64,000 bases of DNA from Struthio camelus (GCF_040807025.1 NC_090946.1:7482001-7546000); one strand, 5' to 3'. Positions 24,271-38,879 are shown, counted from the first letter of the stretch. Made by a program: numbers and translations. Notes: generated from the letters alone by a model not told the origin.

Positions 24271-27200
24271 TCAGGGCCGGGGGTCGCTGAGGCGGCCCAT
24301 GAAGAGGGGGAGCCGGCGCGCGTCGTCCCACAGCACGAAGAGGAAGGGCCGCAGGGCCTCGAGGACGTGGGCGGTGCGGGCCAGCGAGGTGGCCACGGCG
24401 GCCGCCGCCTCCACGCCGGCCTCGTCCAGCGCCAGCACGGCCCGGTGCCGCGCCGTGTCCACCGCCACCGCCTGCCCCCGCGCCAGCCCGCACAGCTCCG
24501 CGTCCAGGAACAGCCCGTAGTCTGCGGGGACGGGCGTCAGGCGGCGCCGCGCGGCGGGGGGACCCCGGGGGACCCAGGGGCACAGGGACACCGGGGAGCG
24601 CAGGAGGATACTGGGGAACCTGGGGACTCCGGGGGCACTGGGGACACCGGGGGGGGGGGGACACATGGGGCACCCGGGGACACCGGGGATGCTGGGGACA
24701 CACCAAGATGCCAGGAGGCACTGGGGAAACCAGGGATACTGGGAGCACTGAGGACACCAGGTTGCTGGGGGACAGCAAGGGAAACCTGGGACGTTGTGGG
24801 CCCTGGGGGACATCAGTGGACACTGGGGTGCTGGGGGACATTGGGCCACCAGGAATACTGAGGGCACACCATGGGCACTGGAAGACATCAAGAGATAGAA
24901 GAGTCGGGGGGGGAACATTGGGGGCACCAGGGTGCTGAGGGACACCATGGGCACTGGAGGACATCAAGAGATAGAAGAGTCGAGGGGGGACATTGGGGGC
25001 ACCAGGGTGCTGAGAGACACCATGGGCACTGGAGGACATCAAGAGATAGAAGAGTCGAGGGGGGACATTGGGGGCACCAGGGTGCTGAGAGACACCATGG
25101 GCACTGGAGGACATCAAGAGATAGAAGAGTTGGGGAGGGGGGAACATTGGGGGCATCAGGGTGGTGAGGGACACCATGGGCACTGGAGGACATCAAGAGA
25201 TAGAAGAGTCGGGGGGGCATCGTGGGCACTAGGGGACATCAAGGGACAGGAGGGCTTGGGGGGGACGCTGTGGGCACCAAGGAACCCTGGGACACGGAGG
25301 GTCTCTGTGGGCCACCAAGGAGCACCAAGGGGGGATGAGGACAAGGGGGGCCCCAGGGACAGGGGAGGGGGCAGCTGCACGGGGCCATGCAGGGTCAAGG
25401 GCCTGGGAGGTGCCAGCCCCCTCCTGGAGGGGGCATCACTTCCTGCACAGGGTGTGATGTCATGCCGGGCTAATTCCTGCACGGGAAGTGATGTCATGCC
25501 TCCCCCCCCCAGAAAATAATGACCCCTCGCAGGTTGGGGGGGGTCATACTCACCCATCTCATGGACGATGGCCATGACGTCCTGGGAGAGGTCGAGGCGG
25601 AAGCGGGGCAGGGCCAGCACGGTGGCCCGGGGCGGGATGGCGGCCGCCTTGTGCAGGAGGGCGAGGAAGGCGGCGGGGCTGAGCGCCCGCTCCAGCGCCT
25701 CCAGCGCCCCCAGGGCGCCCTGCGGCAGCAGCAGCACCAGGCTCAGGCCCTGGCTCAGCTGGAGCCGCCCCACCTGCGGGAGGGATGGACGTCAGCGCTG
25801 GCGTCCCCCAGCAGCAGTGCGGTGCTCTGCAAGGGGGCGGCCGGCCGTGGCCGCTGCCTGCCCCGCGGGCTGCTACAGGCAGCCAAGTCATGACCCAGCA
25901 TGGCTGCTAGTTGGCTCTATGGGAAGTGAGGTCATGACCCAGCATGGCTGCTAGTTGGCTCCACAGGAAGTGAGGTCATGACCCAGCATGGCTGCTGCTG
26001 CTGGGCTCTATGGGAAGTGAGGTCATGACCCAGCATGGCTGCTGCTGCTGGGCTCTATGGGAAGTGAGGTCATGACCCAGCATGGCTGCTGCTATACTCC
26101 ACAAGAAGTGAGGTCACAACCCAGAATGGCCCCTGCTTGGCTCCTTAGGAAATGAGGTCATAACCTAGCATGGCCGCTGCTTGGTTCTGCAGGAAATGAG
26201 GTCACGGCCCAGCATGGCTGCTGCAGGCCCTGCGGGAGGCGAGGCCATACCTGGGCCCGCAGGCTGGGCTCGATGAAGGAGGTCACGGGGTACTTCTTGC
26301 TGGTCATGGTGGGGACGAGAACGGACGGGCGCCCTGGGCGCAGGAAGGGCTGCGGCATGGTGTCCTTGACCTGGAACGGCGTCTGCCACTTGCCTGTGGG
26401 GACAGGGCGGCCACGGGAGGCTGCGGGGGCGCCCGCGGGGGGCTCCCAGGGCGGGGGGCTCCTTGTTGGACCTCCGCGCCACCGAGGACACTTGCCGCGC
26501 ACGGGCCGCAGCTCGCCCAAGGCCAGGCTCTAGGGTGGATGCCAGGGCCAATGGCAGAGCCAAGCCCCGGAGCAGGTCCCAGGGCAGGTCCCAGAGCAGA
26601 TTCCCAGAGGAGGTTCCAGGGAAGGTCCCCAGGGCAGATCCCAAGGCTAAGCCCCAGAGCAGGTCCCAGAGCAGATTCCCAGAGCAGGTCCCAGGGCAGA
26701 TCCCAAGGCAGGTACCAGAGCAGGTCACAAAGTAGATCCCCAGGGCAGATCCCAGGGCAGATCCCAAGGCCAATCCCCAGAGCAGGTCCCAGGACAGGTC
26801 CCAGGGCAGGTCCCAGAGGAGACTCCCGGAGGAGGTCCCAGGGCAGATCCAAGACCAAGCCCCAGAGCAGGTCCCAGGGCAGGTCCCAGGGCAGGTCCCA
26901 GAGCAGACTCCCAGAGGAGGTCCCAGGGCAGATCCCAGGGCAGGTCCCAGAGCAGACTCCCGGAGGAGGTCCCAGGGCAGATCCAAGACCAAGCCCCAGA
27001 GCAGGTCCCAGGGCAGGTCCCAGAGGAGGTTCCCAGGGCAGATCCCAAGGCTGATCCCCAGAGCAGGTCCCAGGGTAGATCCCAGAGGAGGTTCCCAGGG
27101 CAGGTCCCGGGGCAGGTCCCGGGGCAGGTCCCAGGGCAGGTCCCGGGAGTGGCAGGCCAGGCCGTACCCTGGAAGTAGACAGCGCTGAGCAGCACCAGCT

Positions 27201-29255
27201 GGGGGTCGGGGGGCAGCTCGTCGAGGAGGCGCGGCAGGCGCCCCTGGGTGGCATCGCGCACCCACTTGTTGATGCGCAGCAGGTCGAGGCTCTCGTTGCC
27301 GCTCAGCACCCAGGGCCGGGCCTCGTAGAAGCGCCACGACTCGTTCAGGAAGCGGGAGGTGAGGTGCAGCTCTGCCACGGGCGGCGCGTCAGCCTCTGCC
27401 TCGGTTTCCCCGTCCCACCCTGAGGACGTGCGCCCGGTGCCTCCTGGCACCCCGGGCACCTCGAGCAGGGCTCACCTTTGTGGTGGAAGATCTGCGAGGC
27501 GGAGAGGAGGCCCGGGGACTTGGTGAGCTGGCGGAGGGAGCGGTGCACGCAGGGCAGCTCTGGCGGGTAGGCCAGCACGGCGCCCAGGCGCTCCTGGGTC
27601 TCACCGCGGGCGCCTGCGGGCACATGCTGGGCTCAGCACCCCATGCGTTGGCGCGGGCGTCACAGCCGTCTGCGCGCATACGAGTTTGCGGCAGTCGGGC
27701 ATGCACGTAACGGCGCTGTGCGGGCATGGGGTGCCACACGCTGACGCCTGGTGGTCGTGCACCCGAGTCACTCGCGCGGGTGGCCGTGAGCGTGCTTGCT
27801 GCGGTGCCCATAGCAGCGCCCGTGGTGGTGCCCATAGCAGTGCCCATAGCAGGGCCCGTAGCAGTGCCCCATAGCAGTGCCCATTGTGGTCACCACAGCA
27901 GTGCCCATAGCAGAGCCCGTGGTGGTGCCCGTGGTGGTACCCGTGGTGGTGCCCATAGCAGTGCCCATGGTGGTGCCCACAGCAGCACGCATAGCAGTGC
28001 CCATAGCAGTGCCCATGGCAGTGCCCACAAACTCATATGTAGCTGTTCCCATGGTGGTGCCCACAGTGGTGCCCGTGGTGGTGCCCATAGCGGTGCCCAC
28101 AGCGGTGCCCATAGCGGTGCCCACAGCGGTGCCCATAGCAGTGCTCATTGCCATCACCATAGCCGTGCCCGTTGTGGTCACTATAGCAGTGCCCATAGCA
28201 GTGCCCATAGCAGTGCTTATTGCCATCACCATAGTTGTGCCCATGGTGGTCACCATAGCAGTGCCCATGGTGGTGCCCACAGTGGTGCCCATGGTGGTGC
28301 CCACAGCAGTGCCCACAGTGGTACCCATAGCAGTGCTCATTGCCATCACCATAGCCGTGTCCATGGTGGTCACTATAGCAGCGCCCATGGTGGTGCCCAT
28401 CACAGTGCTCGTAGCAGTACCCCACAGCGGTGCCCATTGTGGTCACCATAGCAGTGCCCACAGTGGTGCCCACAGTGGTGCCCATTGCAGTGCTTGTAGC
28501 AGTGAGCGTGGCATTGCCCTGCCCCTCACCCAGCAGGAGGTGTGACAGCGCCAAGGCCACGTTGATGGGTGAGAAGAGCAGGTTGGAGCCAGGGTCGGTG
28601 GCCTCTGCCATCCGCTGGTAGAAGCGCAGGGCAAAGGTGCTCAGCGCCTCAGCCACCGCAGCTGTCTGTGCCCCTGTGGGTGCCCCACAGGCCTCAGCCG
28701 GCTCCTCGTCCCCTGGGCACGGTGGGGCAGTCGTGCCTGGGGCGCTGGTGGGCCCCTCCGTGGTTGTGGGCACAGGTGCTGCTGTGGTCCTGCTGGCCAG
28801 GGTGACTGCATCCTCGGGCGGCCCCTCCGGCTCCGTGGGGCTGGGGTGGGTGCTTGCTGGCCCCGTGGCCCCCTCTGTGCCCGGGCTGGGACTCTCCGTG
28901 ACGTTGAGGGCTGCAGCCAAGCTGGGCACCGTTTCGGGGTGGGCTTTGGTCCCAGGTAGAGGTGGGCTTGTCGTCCCAGTGTCCTCCTCTGTGCCCGGGC
29001 GGTCGGCAGGGGGTGGCACCAGCTGCACCGGCTGCAGTTTGGTCAGCTTCAGCCCTTGGGGAGAGGCCTCCAGCACAGGGCCCTGGGTGCAGAGACCCTG
29101 GGTGAGGGTGGTCAGGGGTCCCTGGGTGCAGACACCCCAGGTGAGGGTAGGCAAGGGGGCCCAGGGTGCCCCTGTGTCCGCAGGGCAGCACTTACCGGGG
29201 TGACGGATGCTGCGGCCACAGCGGCCAAGCACGCCAAGGGCAGCCAGAGCTTCAT
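24271..29255 (-). CDS. SERPING1: SERPING1, plasma C1 inhibitor (serpin)
   Basis: Secreted serpin that inactivates C1r, C1s, kallikrein and factor XIIa. Coding exons on the minus strand: 29196-29255, 28530-29082, 27476-27613, 27168-27371, 26251-26393, 25554-25773 and 24271-24521. They sum to 522 codons plus stop (human 500). The signal peptide starts MKLWLPLACLAAVAAA. Residues about 21-140 are a Pro/Ser/Thr-rich mucin-like domain. The serpin fold follows, with SQIFHHK, TSKKYPV and PFLFVLWD blocks. All four cysteines of the two human disulfides have counterparts (PPCPG, EACGA, LPCVH, ELCGL). The reactive loop EAGVEAAAAVATSLARTAHV keeps Arg-Thr at P1-P1' (about residues 488-489), so inhibition of the same proteases is expected. 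The acceptor of the second coding exon is the least certain border; an in-frame CAG upstream is an alternative. Confidence 0.94.
24590..25340. repeat. Minisatellite in SERPING1 intron 7 (about 77 bp unit)
   Basis: A homogenised core at about 24,880-25,220 repeats a unit of roughly 77 bp five times (contains 'gacatcaagagatagaagag'). Shorter degenerate G-rich units surround it. Each core unit carries an AGATAG GATA-like site. The long minus-strand frame here is a by-product of the array. Confidence 0.9.
25886..26230. repeat. Minisatellite in SERPING1 intron 6 with palindromic AGGTCA sites
   Basis: Seven to eight units of about 44-47 bp containing 'aggtcatgacccagcatgg'. Four units hold a perfect AGGTCATGACCC (25929-25940, 25973-25984, 26020-26031, 26067-26078). 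The outer units hold one- to three-base variants. Confidence 0.9.
26535..27150. repeat. Minisatellite in SERPING1 intron 5
   Basis: Degenerate tandem units of about 15-20 bp based on 'caggtcccagagcagatccc', filling nearly the whole intron. Long frames on both strands here are not genes. Confidence 0.9.
27785..28510. repeat. Minisatellite in SERPING1 intron 3
   Basis: Tandem units of about 12-24 bp based on 'gtgcccatagcagtgcccat' and 'gtggtgcccacagtg'. The period is a multiple of three, so frames stay open in both directions. Confidence 0.92.
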
Positions 29256-29427
29256 GGTGGACGTCCTGGTGGGTAACACAGGTCAGGGTCCAGCTGGACA
29301 CCCTGGGGGGCCCAGCACCACCCACGGGGACTCAGCAACCCCTGCTCCCCGTCCCCAGCATCCCCCCTCCCCCTTCCCAGGGAGGTTGGGGCAGGGGCAG
29401 GAGGAGGAGGACCCCCCCCGGGCCCAC

Positions 29428-29545
29428 CTAAGTGCCCGGCAGCAGGTCAGGTCCCTGTGTGTCCGCCCGGGAGCAGAGGGGAACTGGCCTGACGAACTGG
29501 CCAGACGCGGCCCAATGTGGTTAAAGATTAAGGAGGGCGGGTGGC
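29428..29545 (-). promoter_or_regulatory. SERPING1: SERPING1 non-coding exon 1 and promoter with HNF1-like site
   Basis: A minus-strand exon edge at 29428 (CACTTAG, then GTGGGC donor) would pair with the CCACCAG acceptor just upstream of the start codon. Upstream, the plus strand reads GTTAAAGATTAAG at 29520-29532, 11 of 13 matches to the HNF1 palindrome, and CATTGGGC (inverted CCAAT) at 29512-29519 on the minus strand. HNF1 control would fit liver expression of C1 inhibitor. There is no TATA box. Confidence 0.5.
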
Positions 29546-30884
29546 CGCCGAGGCTTCCTGTAAATCAGCCGGTCTGGCAGCATGGGGGGGTGCTTGGGGG
29601 CCGGGCCACGGGGTGGGCCAGGAGGCGGTGCCTGCATCAGGGTGCACCCCCCCCCTTCCAGCCCTTCCCGTTACCCAGCTTGGCTCTCCCTCCACTGCTC
29701 AGCGCTGGGTGCTGGAGGACCCACCCTCTTGGGTAGGCTTCCTTTGGGAGTGGGGTGGGGCAGGCTAGCCACTCAACTGCCCCAGCTCTATGGCCCTGTG
29801 GTGACAAGTAGTGCCTGATAGCTGCTGTGTCTTCACGCCGCTGGGGATGATCCAGCAGAAGGCCTGCTCACACTTCTACAGCACCTCTGGTCGCTCCAGG
29901 AGAGTCTGGCCCCTCTTTGGCTCATCTCTATGATCCCGTGGCAAGGGCATGAACCCTTGTGCCGTAGCGCCCCAGGCCCGGAGCTGAGGTTGTTTCCTCC
30001 AGGCTGGCTTCCTTGCCCCCAGGCAAGCTGGGGTGTCCCTCGGCAGCGGATCTGACCCCCAACCGGAGTGTTGGCCCTAGGGAAGCGATGAGGGTGAAGC
30101 TGGAGGAGAAGAGCTCCCTCAGTGCCCTGGCCGTGGGGCTGACCCCCAGCACGGGCCCAGAAGAGGCCAGGCCAGCAGCAGGGTCAACACCCTCCTTGTG
30201 CTGCAAAACAGCACACTGGCGGGGGGTGGCGGTGGGATGGGACCCACGTGAAGACGCTTCGGGGAGTGTCTGGGGGGCACCGCTGAGCAGGGGTGGGAAC
30301 CAGCATCCCCAAGCTTTCCCTGCCAACTGCCAGCCCCTTGGCCCCCTGCCCCACCACTTGAGGGGCCACATGTGGTCTGGCTACTCAACCTCTCCTCTCT
30401 GTGGTCCCAGGCAAGGTGTTTGGGGGATTGAGCCCCCTAACTGCCCTCCCACCCCCACGTAAGACAGCCCAGCTGGCTGCCTCTGGGCACCGGTGAGATA
30501 TGGGGCATGTGGGGCTGTAACTGCCTGGCTTCCCCAGCCTGGTGGGAGCAGGCAGGTTCCCCTAACCCCGCTTCTCTGCAGCCGTGCAGCTGGGGTCAGC
30601 CTTGGGCCTTCAACCCTGCTGGAGCTTTGGGGCTTAGGGCTACCTGGGGCATGTCTGGCCCCTTGGTTCCAATCGCTATGGCCTGAGGGTGGCCAAGGGC
30701 ATGTCTGGTCCCTCAGTGTCCCCTCCTCCAACTCTATGGCTCGCAGGGGGATCAAGAGCACATCTAGTCCCCCAATACCTACCTCTGCAGTCCCGAGGGA
30801 AACAAACACCTCTAGCCCCACAACCCTGATCACCATGGCCCCCCAAGGAGGCCAAAGGCATGTCTGGCCTTTTAATCCCTGACT
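29546..30884. repeat. SERPING1-UBE2L6 intergenic region with decayed tandem repeats
   Basis: No gene seen. From about 29.8 kb on, diverged copies of a roughly 65 bp unit can be recognised by recurring 'tctatggcc', 'aggcatgtctggcc' and 'cccctca' blocks. They become more regular towards 30.9 kb, where the homogeneous array starts. Confidence 0.6.
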
Positions 30885-31290
30885 ATCTCCATGGCCCCCA
30901 GGGAGTCTGAAGGCCTATCTGGCCCCTCACCCCACCCATCTCCATGGCCCCCAGGGAGCCTGAAGGCCTATCTGGCCCCTCACCCCACCCATCTCCATGG
31001 CCCCCAGGGAGCCTGAAGGCCTATCTGGCCCCTCAACGCACCCATCTCCATGGCCCCCAGGGAGTCTGAAGGCCTATCTGGCCCCTCAACGCACCCATCT
31101 CCATGGCCCCCCAGGGAGTCTGAAGGCCTATCTGGCCCCTCACCCCACCCATCTCCATGGCCCCCAGGGAGGTCTGGCCCCTCAACGCACCCATCTCCAT
31201 GGCCCCCCAGGGAGCCTGAAGGCCTGTCTGGCCCCCCAACCCACCCATCTCCATGGCCCCCCAGGGAGCCTGAAGGCCTGTCTGGCCCCG
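30885..31290. repeat. Minisatellite upstream of UBE2L6 (about 53 bp unit)
   Basis: Seven to eight near-identical units containing 'catctccatggcccccaggg' and 'gcctatctggcccctca', ending about 100 bp before the UBE2L6 start codon. Confidence 0.93.
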
Positions 31291-31397
31291 CCCCCACTAG
31301 GCCCCACCCCACCCTGCGGGGGCGTGGCCTGCACGGAGCCCCTCCCCGGGACAGGAGCAGCTGCAGCACCCCAACCAGGCTGGACACGGTCTTGGAC

Positions 31398-32924
31398 ATG
31401 GCTGGGAGCAGGAGGCTGGCCAAGGTGGGCGGGGGGCGCCGGGACGGGGCGCCGGGGGGCAGGCCCAGCGGTGCCCCGGGGGGCCGGCTCTGGGATGTGG
31501 GGGTCGGTTCGGGGGTGCGGCGGTAGCTCCGCTGGGGGGTGCCGGTGCCAGCAGCGGGCTGAGGGGCGCAGGTAGCGGGGTGCGGGGGGCGGGGGGGGAC
31601 CAGGAGTGCCGGTACCGGCGGTGCCGGTAGCGGGGGGCCGGTACCGCGTCCCAACCCGGCGGCGGGCGAGCTCCAGTTTCGGTTCTCCGACGGGACCTCC
31701 CCGCCGGAGGGGCGGGGCCGGGAGGTGCCCCGCCCCCGAGGGGGCGTGTCCTCCGCGGAGGCCCCGCCCCCCTGACGCGTGCCGCCCGCAGGAGCTGGAG
31801 GAGGCGCGGCGGTGGGAAGGGGCGTGCGAGCTGGGCCCGCTGGGGGGCAGCGTGCTGCGCTGGGGGGGGCTGCTGCTGCCCGTGAGTGCGGGCCGGGGGG
31901 CGCTGGGGGGGATCCCCGGGGGGGGCTGGGGGAGCTGGGGGGGATGACCAGGGGGTGCCCTGGGGGGAGGCTGGGGGTGCTGGGGGGGATCCCCGGGGGG
32001 TGCCCTGGGGGGGGCTGGGGGGGATCCCTCGGGGGGTGCCCTGGGGGGGCTGGGGGCGCTGGGGGGGGATCCCCGGGGGGGCTGGGGGTGCTGGGGGGGA
32101 TCCCCGGGGGGGGCTGGGGGAGCTGGGGGGGATGACCAGGGGGTGCCCTGGGGGGAGGCTGGGGGTGCTGGGGGGGATCCCTTGGGGTGTGCCCGGGGGG
32201 GGCTGGGGGCACTGGGGGGGATCCCTCGGGGGGTGCCCAGGGGGGGCTGGGGGCGCTGGGGGGGATCCCTCGGGGGGTCTCCTGGGGGCAGGGTGGGGGC
32301 TCTGGGTGGAGGATCTCCTCTGAGGGTGGGGGCACAGAGGGGGGACCCTCGGGGGGGGCTGAGGGGGTGGGCTGAAGGTCCTGGACACGGGGTGCCCACC
32401 TTGCTGGGGGGGGGCCCTCCCTTGCACTGCCCCGGGGGCAGGGCACGGTGTGGGGCTGAGGTGCCCCCCCCCTTGCCACGGCAGAACAACCCCCCCTACA
32501 ACGTGGGCGCCTTCCGCTTCGAGCTCGCCTTCTCCCCGCATTACCCCCTGGTGCCCCCCAGCGTCACCTTCCGGACCCAGATCTACCATCCCGGCGTGGA
32601 CCAGCAGGGCCGCGTGTGCCAGCCCCTCACCACCACCGAGCACTGGTCGCCCACCACCCGCGCCCTCCACGGTGGGTACCACGCGCCGGCCGGGCTGGGG
32701 GGACACGCGGGGCGCACCCCTCCGTTCCTGCGCTGACACCCCCCCTAATTCCCGCAGTGCTCCAGGACCTGCTGCTGCTGGTGGACAGCCTGGACCTCCA
32801 GCGCGTGCTGCGGGAGGACCTGGCCCGCGAGCTGGCCGCCGACCCCGAGCTCTTCCGGCGCAAGGCGGAGGAGCACGCCCGCCTCCACAGCAAGCAGCGC
32901 CCCGCTGCCGCTGCCCCCCGCTGA
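31398..32924 (+). CDS. UBE2L6: UBE2L6-like E2 conjugating enzyme (ISG15/ubiquitin)
   Basis: An E2 of the UBE2L family; the mammalian orthologue at this locus transfers ISG15. Exons 31398-31424, 31792-31881, 32485-32671 and 32758-32924 give 156 residues (human 153) in full phase, with the same exon borders as UBE2L3 (MA.SRRL.K, then ELEE). The active cysteine is C84 in GRVCQPL. The HPN motif seven to ten residues before it reads HPG (residues 74-76), so the usual catalytic-site asparagine is replaced by glycine. Residues 10-39 are poorly conserved and Gly-rich. The C-terminus (FRRKAEEHARL) matches the family. Synteny between SERPING1 and SMTNL1 supports UBE2L6 rather than UBE2L3. It could be a fast-evolving or weakened enzyme. 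Confidence 0.88.
31675..31688 (+). promoter_or_regulatory. Imperfect ISRE-like element in UBE2L6 intron 1
   Basis: AGTTTCGGTTCTCC differs from the ISRE pattern AGTTTCNNTTTCNY by a small shift in the second half-site. UBE2L6 is interferon-inducible in mammals. No better ISRE was seen upstream of the start codon, where the array intervenes. Confidence 0.3.
31890..32350 (+). repeat. G-rich minisatellite in UBE2L6 intron 2
   Basis: Tandem units of about 36-60 bp with 'gctggggggatccc' cores and long G runs on the sense strand; quadruplex formation is likely. Confidence 0.92.
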
Positions 32925-33025
32925 GCCCCCTCCCCAACCCGAGGGCACCACCTCGGCACCCTCCCTGCCCAGGCTGGTCCCGGCGCAGGCATCGCTCCGT
33001 GGGACCTCGCCAACGTAAGCCGAGA

Positions 33026-33031
33026 AATAAA
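33026..33031 (+). terminator. UBE2L6 poly(A) signal (AATAAA)
   Basis: AATAAA about 100 bases after the UBE2L6 stop codon. Confidence 0.85.
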
Positions 33032-33067
33032 GTCCTTCCCGGCGTGCCGTGATGGGCCAACAAAGCC

Positions 33068-33073
33068 TTTACT
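33068..33073 (-). terminator. SMTNL1 variant poly(A) signal (AGTAAA)
   Basis: AGTAAA on the minus strand, about 70 bases after the SMTNL1 stop codon. It lies beyond the UBE2L6 signal in the sense direction, so the two transcripts probably overlap at their 3' ends. Confidence 0.5.
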
Positions 33074-33141
33074 GGGGGGGCAAAGGAGGGGAGAAAGCGC
33101 TGGGGTGGGGGGCGCCCACCGGGCGGCGCTGGGAGCAGCCC

Positions 33142-36773
<3,632 letters not shown>

Positions 36774-36879
36774 GTCTGCGACGGCAGCACCGGGGGGGCC
36801 GTGCCAGGGGGCTGAGCGGGGCGAAAAGCCCCGGCCAGGTGCCTTCCCCCGTGGCACCCCACGGCGGGCCCCGCCCCAC

Positions 36880-37500
36880 GGCCCCCAGCCCCAAGCGGTG
36901 CCCCACAGCAGCCCCCATGCCACAACCCCCAGCCCCATGCAGTGCCCCACAGTGGCCCCAGACCCCCAGCCCCAAGCAGTGCCCCACAGCAGCCCCTGCC
37001 TCACGGCCCCAAGTGGTGCCCCACAGCAGCCCCCACCCCACGGCCCCAAGTGGTGCCCAAAGGCAGCCCCTGCCCCACAGCCCCAAGCGGCGCCCCCCCG
37101 GTAGCCCCTGCCCCACGGCCCCAAGCGATGCCCCACAGCAGCCCCTGCCCCATGGCCCCAAGCAGTGCCCCATGGCAGCCCCTGCTCCATAGCTCCCAGC
37201 CCCAAGCAGTGCCCCACAGCAGCCCCTGCCCTACAGCCCCAAGCGGCACCCCATGGCAGCCCCTGCCCCCCGGCCCCAAGCGGTGCCCCCCAGCAGCCCC
37301 CACCCCCCGGCCCCAAGCGGTGCCCCACGGCAGCCCCCACCCCCCGGCCCCAAGCGGTGCCCCATGGCAGCCCCCACCCCACAGCCCCAAGCGGTGCCCC
37401 ACGGCAGCCCCCACCCCACAGCCCCAAGCAGTGCCCCATGGCAGCCCCCACCCCACGGCCCCCAGCCCCCAGCGGTGCCCCCCGGCCGCTGCCCTCAGTG
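36880..37500. repeat. Minisatellite in SMTNL1 intron 1
   Basis: About 20 units of roughly 30 bp built on 'gccccaagcggtgccccacg' and 'gcagcccccaccccac'. The period is a multiple of three, giving long false frames on both strands. Confidence 0.92.
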
Positions 37501-37524
37501 CCCCCCACTGCCGGCCCCACTCAC

Positions 37525-37568
37525 CGGTGCTGGCGCCGCGGCCGGCCCCACTCGCTGCCTATTTTTAC
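37525..37568 (-). promoter_or_regulatory. SMTNL1: SMTNL1 non-coding exon 1 and MEF2/TATA-like element
   Basis: A minus-strand GTGAGT donor (complement of 37519-37524) closes an exon at 37525, which would be spliced to the start exon (acceptor edge 36775). Upstream lies GTAAAAATAG (complement of 37559-37568), which fits both a MEF2 site and a weak TATA box. MEF2 control would suit a muscle gene. The start site was not determined and exon 1 may be very short. Confidence 0.5.
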
Positions 37569-37799
37569 CCGGCGGAACAGGTGCCCCTTTCATGCAGGCC
37601 GGGGGGGGGCCGGGCTGGGGCCCGCGGGGACAGGCAGGGACATGGGGCACGCGGGGGGACAGGCGTGCGGGGAGCTGGCCGGGCCCGGGGTCGCCCACGC
37701 GGGCCCGGGACAGGGACGTGGCGGGGGCGCCCGGCTGCGGGGACACAGGGACGAAGGGACGAGGTGGGGGGGGCAGGCGCGTACGGGGGACAGGGGGGA

Positions 37800-38800
37800 C
37801 AAGGGGGGATGAGGGGGACAGGGACCACCCCCCATACAGAGCCATGGGGACATAGGGGGTCATGGGGGAATGGGGGGGGGGACAGGAACCCTCCCACAGG
37901 GCCGTGGGGACATGGGGGGACAGGGACCCCCCCCCAGGGCCATGGGGACATGGCGGACATGGGGGGACAGGGACCCCCCCCCAGGGCCATGGGGACAAGG
38001 GGGGACAGGGAACTCCCCCCAGGGCCATGGGGACAAGGGGGGACAGGGACCCCCCCCCAGGGCCATGGGGACATGGCGGACATGGGGGGACAGGGACCCC
38101 CCCCAGGGCCATGGGGACAAGGGGGGACAGGGAACTCCCCACAGGGCCATGGGGACAAGGGGGGACAGGGAACTCCCCCCAGGGCCATGGGGACATGGGG
38201 GACATGGGGGGACAGGGACCCCCCCCAGGGCCATGGGGACAAGGGGGGACAGGGACCCCCCCCAGGGCCATGGGGACATGGCGGACATGGGGGGACAGGG
38301 AACTCCCCACAGGGCCATGGGGACATGGGGGGACAGGGACCCCCCCCCCAGGGCCATGGGGACAAGGGGGGACAGGGAACTCCCCCCAGGGCCATGGGGA
38401 CATGGCGGACATGGGGGGACAGGGAACTCCCCACAGGGCCATGGGGACAAGGGGGAACAGGGACCCCCCCAGGGCCATGGGGACATGGCGGACATGGGGG
38501 GACAGGGACCTCCCCCCAGGGCCATGGGGACACACGGGGATGGGGGGTACAGGAACCCCCCCCCTGCAAGGCCATGGGGACTCGGGGGGACAGGGGAGGA
38601 CAGGGAACCCCCCCACAGGGTCATAGGGACATGGGGGACATGGGAGGGACAGGGACACCCCCATAGAGCCATGCAGAAGGGGGGACATGAGGGGACCCCC
38701 CATGGGGCCGTGGGGACGCAAGGGGACGGGGGGGGACTGAGACCCCCCACAGGACCGTGGGGACACAGAGGGGACGGGGGGGGACTGAGACCCCCCCCCA
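37800..38800. repeat. Minisatellite between SMTNL1 and TIMM10
   Basis: About 20 units of roughly 37-55 bp with 'cagggccatggggacatgg' and 'ggggggacagggacccc'. No gene seen in the SMTNL1-TIMM10 gap. Confidence 0.93.
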
Positions 38801-38879
38801 CGGGGCCGGGGGGGGCCGGGGCTCCCCGGACAGGCCCACGGGGCCGGGAGGACTCCGCGGAGGGGGCGGGGCCCAGCCG

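Noticed and set aside
23600-31400. Search for the miR-130a hairpin known near this locus in mammals
   Set aside because: The mature sequence or its complement was not seen by eye; absence cannot be claimed without a computed search.
30980-33063. Very long minus-strand frames over UBE2L6
   Set aside because: They are shadows of the UBE2L6 exons and of G-rich arrays; the plus-strand gene is supported by conserved exons and phases.
36942-38666. 574-codon plus-strand frame upstream of SMTNL1
   Set aside because: It is produced by two minisatellites with periods divisible by three and has no conserved content.
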